A stretch of 64,000 bases of DNA from DAHUXN01 sp963729815 (GTDB lineage Bacteria; Acidobacteriota; Terriglobia; Acidiferrales; UBA7541): contig CAVSPU010000001.1 in NCBI GenBank assembly GCA_963729815.1, positions 248,001-312,000 of the forward strand. The letters run 5' to 3'. Under the pieces are notes generated by a model. That model was not told the DNA's origin and made no database searches. It saw nothing but the letters and a program-made list of their open reading frames with translations. Position 1 is the stretch's first letter; each line of letters begins with the position of its first letter. The position numbers and the translations under genes are program-made. Below, piece by piece: positions 9,948 through 19,012 of the stretch.

Positions 9948-10997
9948 TTAGTTCGCCGCGCTGTCACTCGGGAGCTTTCCCGCCGATTCGATCACTTCCT
10001 TGGCAAGATAATTGACCACGCGGGCTTGGTCGCGCGCCGAAGCCACGTATGCCGCGCGGAGCAACTGTTCGCGCCGATTCTGCAGCGTCGTGCGGATCGT
10101 CTGCTGCACCTGCGGGTCGGAAAGCAGACGCTGGCCCGCCGGCTCGCGCGCGATCAGCTTGATAATGTGATAGCCATCCTTCAGCTCTACCGGCTTACTC
10201 ACCTGGCCGGGCTGCAGGCCCAGCACGGCGGTCTTGAGCGCGGCGTCGGTCTGATTGAGCGAGGACTGGGGAATGAAACCCAAATCGCCGCCGTTCGAGG
10301 AATTGGAATCTTCCGAGTAGTCCATGGCTTCTTGCGCGAAATCCGCTCCGGCGGCAAGCTGCGACTCGAGCATCTCCACTTTGCGCTTCGCTTGTTCGAG
10401 AGTTGTCGCGTCGTCATTCTTGCGATTGTGAATTCCGGGGTCGGGGTGCGGCGTCACGACGATCTGCGCGACGTGGTACTGCGGCTCGGTGACGCTGAAC
10501 TGCGCCTGATTCTTCGCGTAAAAATCCGCGACATCCGCATCGGAGACGGTGATCTTCGCAACCACTTCGCGATTCAGCAATTTCTGGATCGATAGCTCTC
10601 GCCGGATTTCCTTCTTCAGGTCGTCGACGGTCAGTCCGTTTTCCTTGAGCTTGCTCTGGAACTCATCCTCGGTAAACGGCGCCTTCGACTGATTGAACTT
10701 GTCCTGAACTTCGCTGTCGGTCGCGATCAGATTCAGCGTTTTCGCGCGTTGATACAGGAGTTCGTTGTCGATCAACTGATCGAGAATGCTCAATTTCAGC
10801 GAGAGCGCTTCGTCATGCGACGGCACGGCGCCTTGCGCCTGCACTCGGCTGCGATAGTATTTCTCCACGTCGTTGCGGTCGATCTCCGCCCCGTTCACCG
10901 TTGCCCATACATTCTGGTTCGGTGCTTGCTGGGTCCGGCAGGAAACCGCCAGGACGCAGGCCACGAAGGCCGCGAGGAGTGCTGGTTTCTTCAACAA
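9948..10997 (-). CDS. Peptidyl-prolyl cis-trans isomerase lipoprotein (SurA/PpiC type)
   Basis: A 349-residue envelope foldase. The N-terminus MLKKPALLAAFVACVLAVSC is a lipoprotein signal with Cys as the expected anchor. A SurA-N-like helical region follows (VNGAEIDRNDVEKYY..., LDQLIDNELLYQRAKTL), then a parvulin domain (YHVAQIVVTPHP..., LESQLAAGADFAQEAMDYSEDS, GGDLGFIPQ, LQPGQVSKPVELKDGYHIIKL). The start is TTG at 10997, chosen because AAGGAG lies seven bases upstream and the lipoprotein signal begins exactly there; the frame is open 49 codons further up with no signal-like sequence. It lies 38 bases after rpmB and probably shares its transcript. Confidence 0.92.
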   Translation of the reverse strand: MLKKPALLAAFVACVLAVSCRTQQAPNQNVWATVNGAEIDRNDVEKYYRSRVQAQGAVPSHDEALSLKLSILDQLIDNELLYQRAKTLNLIATDSEVQDKFNQSKAPFTEDEFQSKLKENGLTVDDLKKEIRRELSIQKLLNREVVAKITVSDADVADFYAKNQAQFSVTEPQYHVAQIVVTPHPDPGIHNRKNDDATTLEQAKRKVEMLESQLAAGADFAQEAMDYSEDSNSSNGGDLGFIPQSSLNQTDAALKTAVLGLQPGQVSKPVELKDGYHIIKLIAREPAGQRLLSDPQVQQTIRTTLQNRREQLLRAAYVASARDQARVVNYLAKEVIESAGKLPSDSAAN

Positions 10998-11035
10998 GGA
11001 GGAACTCCTTTGAGTGGCGAGATAGGAGGACAGGT

Positions 11036-11227
11036 TCAGGCAGCTTTCTTGACGCGGCCGGCTCGGATGCACGCGGTGCAAACGCGAATATGTTTGCGCG
11101 CCCCGTCGACGAGGGCCTTCACGCGCCTTAGATTCGGATTCCACCGGCGCCGGCGCAAATTGTTGGCGTGGCTGACGACGTTTCCATAACTTGGCTTCTT
11201 GCCGCAGATTTCACATGCGAGTGACAT
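11036..11227 (-). CDS. rpmB: 50S ribosomal protein L28
   Basis: A 63-residue basic protein matching bacterial L28: CEICGKKPSYGNVVSHANNL, RRRWNPNLRRV and KHIRVCTACIRAG. The two CxxC pairs mark a zinc-binding (C+) form. Its length is normal for the family. L28 is part of the large ribosomal subunit near the E site. The gene stands alone apart from the PpiC-type lipoprotein gene 38 bases downstream. Confidence 0.97.
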   Translation of the reverse strand: MSLACEICGKKPSYGNVVSHANNLRRRRWNPNLRRVKALVDGARKHIRVCTACIRAGRVKKAA

Positions 11228-11356
11228 TGATGCTCCGCCTTAAAGGCATTGAATGAAGGCATTATCCTATCAGAGATTCTCCGCGCCGCAAAGCCGGCCG
11301 CTCGATCGTGTTTTCGTTTCACAACTCAAGAGTGGCTATACGCGGTCAGAAGAAAC

Positions 11357-11382
11357 GGAAAGCCGCGCGGTGGGCGGCTTTC
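11357..11382 (-). terminator. Hairpin downstream of the DinB-fold gene
   Basis: A perfect 9-base-pair stem (GAAAGCCGC with GCGGCTTTC, 11358-11366 and 11374-11382) with a seven-base loop. On the minus strand it is followed by a T-rich stretch (CGTTTCTTCT), which fits a Rho-independent terminator for the gene ending at 11444. Confidence 0.6.
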
Positions 11383-11443
11383 TGTTGCCGATTGCGTGCA
11401 GACGACTCACCAATCAAGCGGTTACGCGGCGGCTACCGGACGG

Positions 11444-11980
11444 CTACGCTGCGCCCGCAGCGGCTGCCGGCTGGAAGGGCTCGTCGTAGCTGCCGCCGTA
11501 AATCGACGGCACCTTGGATCCCATGGGCCGCAGATACGTGGCCAGCGCGCCGCGATGATGAATGTGGTGGTTGTTCAAGAATCCGAGATACATGACGGCC
11601 GGGAAGTTGAAAACGCCATAGAAGTCGAGTGGCGTGCACAACTGCTCCGCCGATAGGCCGGCAACGCGGCCGGCCGCGCGTTTGAAGTTGGTGCTGTACC
11701 ATTCGACCAGTTCCGCGACGTTCTTTGGTTTTTGTTCCGGCGTGGCCATGTCGAACTTGAGTTCAGCAATCCCGTCGAGAAACTGAACGTCGGTGTTCGC
11801 GATATGCCAGGCCAGTTCCCATGCCGTACGCGCGTTGGGATCGGGACGGTAATCCGCCTTGGAGTCTGGGACGGCGGCAAGAACCTTCTTCGTGATTTCA
11901 AACTCACGCATAACACCGTCGAGCATGAGTGCTCGAAGGCCAAGAGCAAATTCTGGAGACAAAGTCTGTTGTTCAGGCAT
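11444..11980 (-). CDS. DinB-like four-helix protein (putative metal-dependent)
   Basis: A 178-residue protein of the DinB/YfiT-like superfamily, four-helix bundles that bind a divalent metal through three histidines and in some members act as thiol-dependent S-transferases. Candidate ligands are the His in TAWELAWHIANTD and the pair in NNHHIHHRGALATYLR, in the usual positions at the ends of helices. The substrate is unknown. GGAGG lies five bases before the ATG, a strong ribosome binding site. Not to be confused with DNA polymerase IV (also called DinB), which is encoded elsewhere in this window. Confidence 0.85.
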   Translation of the reverse strand: MPEQQTLSPEFALGLRALMLDGVMREFEITKKVLAAVPDSKADYRPDPNARTAWELAWHIANTDVQFLDGIAELKFDMATPEQKPKNVAELVEWYSTNFKRAAGRVAGLSAEQLCTPLDFYGVFNFPAVMYLGFLNNHHIHHRGALATYLRPMGSKVPSIYGGSYDEPFQPAAAAGAA

Positions 11981-12101
11981 TTTTTCCTCCGTGCGGGTCT
12001 TCTCTGGCTTTCCTGCTTAGGCTGGAACCTTCCTCTTTGGACTACAGGAATGCCAGCGATTGTACACCTAATTGGGGAAGCGCATCTTCGCTTGCCAAAA
12101 G

Positions 12102-12132
12102 AAAAAGGCCCCGACAATAGCCGGGGCCTTTT
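12102..12132 (-). terminator. Rho-independent terminator after the radical SAM gene
   Basis: Stem GGCCCCG (12107-12113) pairs with CGGGGCC (12122-12128) around an eight-base loop, flanked by A5 on one side and T4 on the other, so it can act in both directions. It lies 29 bases after the stop of the minus-strand radical SAM gene. Confidence 0.85.
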
Positions 12133-12160
12133 GTGATGTTGAACCGCTAAGCTGTGCTAA

Positions 12161-14380
12161 TTAGTCGCCGGCGACTGTCTCCGCTTCGGTGACTTCGGGC
12201 TTCGCGGCGCCGTTGCCATTCCCGCCGTGCCCGTTCGAGCCGTTCCCGTTTCCATTGGCGTGGCCGTTCGTGCCCGAGATCTGAACGGGTGCGACGCCGG
12301 CGCCAGGGATGGCCGTCTTCATCGCTGTGAGCGAGCCAATCTGCACGACGCCCTCGGTCGGAGAAGGCTTCTTGAGGACCATCTCCTCGTAGATCGCCCG
12401 GACCTTGGCAGCTTCTTCCATGGCCTTGCGACGGCGAGCGCGGTCTTCCTCAGCCGCAGTGAGAGGAATATCGTGCTCGAGATGGCGAACGCGCGCCGCG
12501 TCGGCCGCATCCACGTTGAGCGAATGCTCATAATGCTCCAGGCTGACCTTCTTGCCCTTGGCGTAGATTTCGTGCCTGCCGTGCTCCTTGTACCACTGCG
12601 CGACAGTCGCGTTCTTGTGCATGTTCTCGATGATTTTGCGCCAGCCGATTCCCGTGTTGTATGCGCAGAAGGAAATTTCACCCTGCTGCGTCGCGTACGG
12701 GATGATGCACATCTCCGTACGGCGGAAGTCGTAGTTGAAAAGGTCCTGGAACCACATACCGGCGACAAACAGCATGTTCCACGGGTCTTCCGAGCGGCGC
12801 TTCATGGCGTCTTCGTAAGTCCGATTCGGGTTTGTGCGCCCATACTTCTTGTCGGAGTCCTTCGAAACCGCCCAGGTCTTGTCGAACTTTTTCAAAAGGT
12901 CTTTCAACTTCAGGCTAGGCGGCGCTTCGAACGGGCTGTAGTTCTTGAGCATCGCCAAGACCATCATGAAAGCTGAGAACTTCTTGCCGCGGGCCGCGTC
13001 CGTGATCGCCGACACATCCTTCACAAGCTGCGGACAGTCGAGGAAACGCGGGATCGGCGCCCACTCCTTCGTTTCCTTGTGGACCATCATGGCCGTGCCC
13101 ACGCCGCAGTTCGGATGGCAGCCACAGGAAAGCGCGCCCCACTGAGCTTCTGGCCCGTGCACCAGGTCCGCAAAGCTGGCAAACGGTGAAATGAACGACA
13201 GCGGGAACCAATCGCGTGTCGGCTCGACTTTCCCGATCTGCGCGCTGACGTCCTTCGCCAGGTGCGAAAGCGTGTACCGCTGGCGCATGCGGCGCTCGGG
13301 CGTGATGTCTTCGTCGCGGCCCGTAAATGAAACGGGCTGGAAAGACACAAACGCGATTTTCTTCGGGTTTTCCATCGCGAATTTGACGATCGGGCCAACC
13401 TGGTCGTTATTGACGTTATTTACGATCGTCGTCACCAGCACGATCTCTATGCCCGCCTCATGCATGTTTTCGATGGCGCGCAGTTTCACGTCAAATAGAT
13501 TGCCGACCTGCCGATGGCCGTTCGCGTCGTTGCCGATGCCGTCGAATTGCAGATAGGCGTAGCGAAGGCCGGCTTCAAAGGCCTTCTTCGAAAATTCCTT
13601 GCTCTTGGCGAACTCGATGCCGTTCGTTGCGGCCTGCACGCTGTTGTAGCCCACCTTGCGGGCATAACGCACGGCGTCAAGGAAGTACGGGCTCATCGTC
13701 GGCTCGCCGCCGGAGAACTGTACGGACATTTGGCGGCGCGGCTTGATCTTCGTTGCGTTCTCCAGAATTTCCTGGATTTCTTCCCAGCTCAATTCATGAA
13801 CGTAGCCAACCTGATTGGCGTCCATGAAGCAGGGGTCGCACATCATGTTGCAGCGGTTCGTGAGGTCGACCGTGAGCACCGCTCCACGGCCATAGCGAAC
13901 CGTGCTGGAGCCGTGGCGATGGAGATCTTCGTCATTGTGCGCGGGAATATCGCGGCCAGGGAAATTCTTCTCAATCCATTCGAGGAATTTCGCGTCGATG
14001 GCCATCAGGTCTTCGCATACGCCATGGATGGGGCATTCTTTCACCATCCAGACCTGGCCGTCGCGCTCCACAATCTGCGCCTTGATCTCGCCGACTTTCT
14101 CATGGACGAGATCGGTCCAATCTTTTTTGCCGCCGATGATGGCTTCGCGCGCGTCCTTCACGCAACCCGGACAAAGAGAATCCGTGGTGCGCGGCCAGCC
14201 GAGCGTCGGCTTGCTCTTCTCCCATGATTTGAGCATGGGCTTATCGGACCACTTTGGCGTGAACGCCGGATTCGGGTTGTGCTTGTTGAAATACTGAATG
14301 CTATTGAAGGTGACGGTGGCCGCTTTGCACAGCGCCCAGTCAAATGATTTCCAGATGCGGTTACGAACCGTAATGGGCAT
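12161..14380 (-). CDS. Large radical SAM protein, Tes-like (membrane-spanning lipid synthase candidate)
   Basis: A 739-residue radical SAM enzyme. The radical SAM cluster motif CNMMCDPC (Cys 177, 181, 184) follows VDLTNR, and the SAM-binding FSGGEPT is at 222-228. N-terminal to it is a Cys-rich module: LCPGC at 69-73 and WMVKECPIHGVCEDL around 111-125. After the barrel come CGCHPNC (419-425) and further Cys. This order (CPxC module, KxCPxHG, radical SAM core, C-terminal Cys cluster) is that of the archaeal Tes/MJ0619 family, whose members join lipid chains at unactivated carbons. Acidobacteria make membrane-spanning iso-diabolic lipids, so a role there is attractive but inferred. The C-terminus is a low-complexity Asn/Gly/His tail. 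GAGG precedes the ATG by eight bases. Confidence 0.85.
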   Translation of the reverse strand: MPITVRNRIWKSFDWALCKAATVTFNSIQYFNKHNPNPAFTPKWSDKPMLKSWEKSKPTLGWPRTTDSLCPGCVKDAREAIIGGKKDWTDLVHEKVGEIKAQIVERDGQVWMVKECPIHGVCEDLMAIDAKFLEWIEKNFPGRDIPAHNDEDLHRHGSSTVRYGRGAVLTVDLTNRCNMMCDPCFMDANQVGYVHELSWEEIQEILENATKIKPRRQMSVQFSGGEPTMSPYFLDAVRYARKVGYNSVQAATNGIEFAKSKEFSKKAFEAGLRYAYLQFDGIGNDANGHRQVGNLFDVKLRAIENMHEAGIEIVLVTTIVNNVNNDQVGPIVKFAMENPKKIAFVSFQPVSFTGRDEDITPERRMRQRYTLSHLAKDVSAQIGKVEPTRDWFPLSFISPFASFADLVHGPEAQWGALSCGCHPNCGVGTAMMVHKETKEWAPIPRFLDCPQLVKDVSAITDAARGKKFSAFMMVLAMLKNYSPFEAPPSLKLKDLLKKFDKTWAVSKDSDKKYGRTNPNRTYEDAMKRRSEDPWNMLFVAGMWFQDLFNYDFRRTEMCIIPYATQQGEISFCAYNTGIGWRKIIENMHKNATVAQWYKEHGRHEIYAKGKKVSLEHYEHSLNVDAADAARVRHLEHDIPLTAAEEDRARRRKAMEEAAKVRAIYEEMVLKKPSPTEGVVQIGSLTAMKTAIPGAGVAPVQISGTNGHANGNGNGSNGHGGNGNGAAKPEVTEAETVAGD

Positions 14381-14903
14381 GGCTCGAACCTCGCTTTCCT
14401 CAGAGTTAAGAAGACCCTATAACAACTGACAACTTTGAATTTTGGCTATCACAGCGAAGCCGTCCATCCCCCAAGTCCCCGGACAGGCAGCTCCCCTAAA
14501 TCTTTACCACGCCATAGTTTGCAGGCTTTGGGACGGTTCGTCCAGCGCAAACAGCCAAGCGGTTGTTTTAGGGGTTAAGCGGCAGAATTGGGCAGCCAAT
14601 GGGGCGGCCAATATGCCGGCGCCACTCATCCCCACGGGGGCAAATGGCTGGACAAACCCGCATGGAGCCCGGTTCGCCCCCTTTTCTTCACCTTCCCTTG
14701 GGGTTCAACTTCAGAGTGTCGATTCATTCTCTCGTAACACAGACGATATGAAACCGTAACGTTCAGACCACAGAATGCCCCGGCTTTTGACGACGCGCTT
14801 CGAAAAGGGCAGTTCAGGGTGCAGATATTCACAGGTCGGCTTGACGCTTCGCGCAACTGGTAGTAGAAGCACAAACTATCTTGCCGGGTGGGAGACGAAA
14901 CTC
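14381..14903 (+). other. Intergenic region between divergent radical SAM and TonB receptor genes
   Basis: About 520 bases that must hold both promoters. It is rich in C and G runs (for example CCCCACGGGGG near 14632-14642, a short hairpin). Open frames inside it (such as 14442-14759) have no family resemblance and no ribosome binding site, so I do not call a gene. No clear -35/-10 pair was recognised. Confidence 0.5.
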
Positions 14904-17900
14904 ATGATGCTGAAAATTGGCCGATTTGGTTTCGCGGTACTGTTCGCGCTGCTGTGGACGAGCATGTTTGCGCCGATGGCGCTGCGGGCGCAGCAAACCC
15001 TCGGCGCTATCAATGGAACCGTTACGGACGCTTCGCATGCCGTGATCGGGAAGGCGACAGTGCAGGTGAAAAACCTGGGGACAGGGCTCACGGTGGACGC
15101 CACGACACAATCCGATGGCTCCTACAACATCGCCGATCTGCCGATTGGGACGTACAGCGTCACGATCTCCAAGCAAGGCTTCAAGACCGAGGTGCACTCG
15201 GACATTTTGATTCGTGGAAATTTGGCCACGACGGTGAACGTGACGCTGCAGCCAGGCGAAGTGTCAACGACCGTTACGGTGAGCGGAACTCCGCTGATGA
15301 ACCAGACGGACACGACGAATGGCTACACGCTGGGCGCTGAGATTATCCAGAACACTCCGCTCGGCACTGGCAGCTTTACCCAGCTCGCCATTTTGGCGCC
15401 TGGCGTCAACGCTGATCTGCTCAGTGGTTCCGGAACCAACGCCGGCCTGGGGAATCAGGACATTTTCGCGAATGGCCAGCGGGACACGAGCAACAGTTTC
15501 AGTTTTAATTCCGTGAATGCGAACAATTTATTTAATGGACAGTCATCGAGCGCGGTTGGCGAATCGCGCTATGTACTGAACACCAATGAACAATTCCTAG
15601 CCGGTGGCCAGATTCAGACAAATACCTCCGTCTACGACGCCATCGGTCAGGGGTTGCCGACGCCTCCACAAGAGACCATCGAAGAACTTCATGTGAACAC
15701 TTCGATGTACGACGCCTCACAGGGTGCCAATAGCGGCGCGCACGTCGAACTCACGACGAAATCGGGCACCAACGACATCCACGGAGGTCTCTATGAATAT
15801 CACCAGACTACCGGATGGGATGCCGCTCCTTTCTTCTTCAACGCCGCGGGTATAGACCCGAACACCGGAAAGCCTCTCTTGCCTCGGCCGGCATTGCATC
15901 GCAACACGTTTGGCGGGCTGATCGGCGGACCCGTGATCAAGAACAAACTCTTCTTCTTTGGTTCCTATCAGGGAGTTCGTGTGACCGACGCCTTCAGCGG
16001 TGCCACAGCCATTGTCAACGTGCCCACAGGTCTTACAAACGACCGCAGTGCCGCCACGCTGGCCGCTCTCGCCGGGGTTCCGCAGGGCAACATTGACAAC
16101 GCGGCTTTGACAGTATTGCAAGCGAAAACGCCGGGTGGGCAATTACTCGTGCCTTCCCAAAACATTACAAATGTGAACGAGATCAACGTGCTCGGCGGTA
16201 ATGCCGTCGAGCAAGGTCCGCCTAGCACGTTCAACGCGGACCAAATCAATGCCAACATGGACTACGACTTCAGCGCCGAGGACCGCATTTCCGGCAAATA
16301 TTACTACCAGCGGAATCCTTCCACGAGTCCGTTCGCGGTCAGTCAGGTTCTCGGGTTCCCTCAGTCTCTCAATGCTGGCAGCCAGGTCTTTTCACTCGAC
16401 AATACGACTGTGCTGACCCCCAATACAACTTGGGAGCAGCGCCTCGGCTTTATCCGCGAAGTTGCCGACGCGGCTACCAGCCAGCAACTGACGCCTACTA
16501 CTGCCGGAATCAATTTGCTCGGGAGTACGTACTTCCCCGGCATCACAATCAGCAACGCAGGTTCGGGCACCGGAAGCGAACTGCGTATCGGTCCAGCGAA
16601 CAATTTTGCGAACGCAGGAGTTTTCCAGAATCAATTTGAAGGAGGCACGAACTACGACTGGGTTCACGGCCACCATGACTTGTCGTTTGGAGGCGTTTTT
16701 GATTACGGACAACTCAATGTCATCAACCGCGAAAATCAAGTTGCCACCTTCGATTTCAGCAACTTCGCGAACTTCCTGACAGGGGACCTGGGCGGCAGAA
16801 ACGGTGGCACCATTCTGAACGGTGAAACGAACCGCTATTTCCGTTCGAAGCAAGCTGGTCTGTTCGCTCAGGATCACTGGAAGTTGAAGTCAAACTTGAC
16901 CGTCGATCTTGGTCTGCGCTGGGATTGGGACGGGCCGCTCTACGAAAAGAATGGGCTGCTCACCAACTTCTATCCGAGCAACTACTCTTACGACCTGTCC
17001 ACCGACACAATCAATGACATCGGCTTGGTAATTGCTGGAAACAATAAAGAGTTCTGTGGGACAAAGTCGAGTTTCTGCACCAATGATTCCACTCTCACCG
17101 GGCGGCAGTGGATGTTTGAACCGCGGATTGGGCTTGCGTGGAGCCCCACGTTTGTGAAGAACGTCGTCGTGCGGACAGGCTTCGGACTTTACGCTGACCG
17201 CGGTGAATTTTTCACCGAGTTTTCACCGAGCGCGGGCTTGGGAATCAGCGGGCCCTTCGGTGTGACCACCGAGGAACCGTTCACAGTTCCGGTTCACGCG
17301 AGCTGCTCGGGCGTGCAGTGCTTGCAGAACAATCCGTTCGGCACCGCGCCTCTGACACCTCCGCCGAGCAATCTTTCCGGAGTCGCGGGGCTGGTTTACA
17401 ACCAATCCGGCTTGAGCGGCTGCCCGGAGCCGGTGACGCCGACGTGCACGCCAACCGGGACGCCTCAATTTGCCTTTCTCTTTGGTGGTTATGATCCGAA
17501 AAACACTCTGCCCTACTCCGAAAATTGGACGCTCGACCTACAGTGGCAGCCCTACAACACGCTTCTTTTTGACTTGGGCTATGTTGGCAATCACGGTCAG
17601 CACGAACTGATACCGGTTCCATTTAACCAGCCCGGAATTGCCACTCCGGGCAAACCCATCAATGGCCAGATCTACTCCTACGGCTTTCAGGCCACGGACG
17701 CGGACGGCGGATTTGGCGCGTTGCAAACCGAGCAAGTGATGACGACGATTGGAGAGTTCACGGGGGCCGACGGCAATACGGCCCTTCGAGTGCCTTACAT
17801 TGGCTACAATCCGAACTCGAATTACTGGGAATCTGAAGGGATTTCAAATTACAACGCTTTGCAGTTCAATTTGACTAAGCGGATGAGCCACGGGCTGCAG

Positions 17901-18815
17901 CTCAACGCTTCCTACACATGGTCCCACGTGCTTGACGAAGGCAGCGGGCTGGCGGAAGGCCTCTTTTATAATGGCAACAATCCTCTGGACCCGAGGAGCG
18001 GCTATGGCAGCGCGGGTTACGATCGCACTCATGTTTTCACCGTCAACTACGTTTACACCATCCCGAACCTTATAAAGTCCGAGGGTTTCGCGGCGAAAGC
18101 ACTCAACGGTTGGGGTGTTAGCGGCATCACCGTGGCGGAAAGCGGCAACCCCTATAGCATTTACGATTTCTCTGGTGACGTTGCCAGTCAGTTTTTCGGT
18201 GCCGGCGACGACAACATAACAAATCCGCTTTTGACAATCATAAACGGCAACGTCCACTCTGTGCAGCTCCAGGGCACAACCGGCGTCAACGCGAACAATC
18301 CGGTCATCAACGGCGCCGCGTTTGGCGCTAATGTGAATGCCCCCGGAACCAATGGCGTACCGCCCTGTGGCCCGACCACGGATGAGCCGGGTAATCCAAC
18401 CGCGGCGTGTGATTATTCGGAAAGTGGCTTTGCGACGGGGAACGCTCCACGCAATCCCTTCCGCGGACCGTTCCAGACGCGCTTCGACCTTGGTATCTTC
18501 AAGGATTTCAAAATCAACGAACGTTTCCATCTACGCTACGATGCGCAGTTCTTCAATCTGTTCAATCATCCGAGCTTCGATGCGCCGGGCAACGATTTCG
18601 AGCTAAATCCGTGCTTCGGTCCGAACATACAGTCTAGCCCCAATAGTTACCTGATCTCGCACGGCTACGTCTGCCAGTGGCTTGGCTCGACCCCAGCTGT
18701 CGCGGGATTGACGTCGCCGATTGGGAACGGAACCGTGCCTTCTGGAGAGGGATTCATTCAAAACACTCTCGGAAGCTCCCGGTTCATTTCCATGGCGTTG
18801 CACTTGACGTTCTGA
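14904..18815 (+). CDS. TonB-dependent receptor, Oar-like, with carboxypeptidase-regulatory-like N-terminus
   Basis: A 1303-residue outer-membrane protein of the type greatly expanded in acidobacteria. A signal peptide (MLKIGRFGFAVLFALLWTSM ... LRAQQ) is followed by a CarboxypepD_reg-like beta-sandwich (GAINGTVTDASHAVIGKATVQV..., GSYNIADLPIGTYSVTISKQGF), a plug-like region with SGAHVELTTKSGTNDIHGGLYEY and a long beta-barrel with repeated aromatic-ended strands (KLKSNLTVDLGLRWDWDGPLY, LNASYTWSHVLDEG) ending in SMALHLTF. Such receptors take up large substrates such as glycans or peptides; the substrate is unknown. Start at ATG 14904 follows GGAG by nine bases; an open frame extends upstream to 14775. 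A terminator follows. Confidence 0.93.
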   Translation: MMLKIGRFGFAVLFALLWTSMFAPMALRAQQTLGAINGTVTDASHAVIGKATVQVKNLGTGLTVDATTQSDGSYNIADLPIGTYSVTISKQGFKTEVHSDILIRGNLATTVNVTLQPGEVSTTVTVSGTPLMNQTDTTNGYTLGAEIIQNTPLGTGSFTQLAILAPGVNADLLSGSGTNAGLGNQDIFANGQRDTSNSFSFNSVNANNLFNGQSSSAVGESRYVLNTNEQFLAGGQIQTNTSVYDAIGQGLPTPPQETIEELHVNTSMYDASQGANSGAHVELTTKSGTNDIHGGLYEYHQTTGWDAAPFFFNAAGIDPNTGKPLLPRPALHRNTFGGLIGGPVIKNKLFFFGSYQGVRVTDAFSGATAIVNVPTGLTNDRSAATLAALAGVPQGNIDNAALTVLQAKTPGGQLLVPSQNITNVNEINVLGGNAVEQGPPSTFNADQINANMDYDFSAEDRISGKYYYQRNPSTSPFAVSQVLGFPQSLNAGSQVFSLDNTTVLTPNTTWEQRLGFIREVADAATSQQLTPTTAGINLLGSTYFPGITISNAGSGTGSELRIGPANNFANAGVFQNQFEGGTNYDWVHGHHDLSFGGVFDYGQLNVINRENQVATFDFSNFANFLTGDLGGRNGGTILNGETNRYFRSKQAGLFAQDHWKLKSNLTVDLGLRWDWDGPLYEKNGLLTNFYPSNYSYDLSTDTINDIGLVIAGNNKEFCGTKSSFCTNDSTLTGRQWMFEPRIGLAWSPTFVKNVVVRTGFGLYADRGEFFTEFSPSAGLGISGPFGVTTEEPFTVPVHASCSGVQCLQNNPFGTAPLTPPPSNLSGVAGLVYNQSGLSGCPEPVTPTCTPTGTPQFAFLFGGYDPKNTLPYSENWTLDLQWQPYNTLLFDLGYVGNHGQHELIPVPFNQPGIATPGKPINGQIYSYGFQATDADGGFGALQTEQVMTTIGEFTGADGNTALRVPYIGYNPNSNYWESEGISNYNALQFNLTKRMSHGLQLNASYTWSHVLDEGSGLAEGLFYNGNNPLDPRSGYGSAGYDRTHVFTVNYVYTIPNLIKSEGFAAKALNGWGVSGITVAESGNPYSIYDFSGDVASQFFGAGDDNITNPLLTIINGNVHSVQLQGTTGVNANNPVINGAAFGANVNAPGTNGVPPCGPTTDEPGNPTAACDYSESGFATGNAPRNPFRGPFQTRFDLGIFKDFKINERFHLRYDAQFFNLFNHPSFDAPGNDFELNPCFGPNIQSSPNSYLISHGYVCQWLGSTPAVAGLTSPIGNGTVPSGEGFIQNTLGSSRFISMALHLTF

Positions 18816-18856
18816 AGAGGGCGTTCGAACTACGGGAAGTCTGCTTGGGAAATCAA

Positions 18857-18892
18857 AGAGCCCCTGCGGCCACCACCGCAAGGGCTCTTTTG
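18857..18892 (+). terminator. Rho-independent terminator after the TonB receptor
   Basis: AAGAGCCCCTGCGG and CCGCAAGGGCTCTT form a long stem with small mismatches around a six-base loop, followed by TTTTGCATTTT. It lies between the receptor stop and the stop of the convergent gene at 19013, so it may serve both. Confidence 0.85.
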
Positions 18893-19012
18893 CATTTTCG
18901 AGTTGAGATCGCCGCACGGAAGCCCCGCAAAGCCTATTTCCCGTGCTTATGACCTGTTCCTGTGATTCGTGTCTATGTCCCGCACCGTCCAATCTAAGTT
19001 TAATCTATGAGT

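Noticed and set aside
14442..14759. 105-codon open frame upstream of the TonB receptor
   Set aside because: No ribosome binding site, no hydrophobic or family-like pattern, and Pro/Ala-rich composition typical of a chance frame in GC-rich DNA.
16392..16877. Long antisense frames inside the TonB receptor and other large genes
   Set aside because: They are shadows of real genes in GC-rich DNA, with no ribosome binding sites or recognisable domains.
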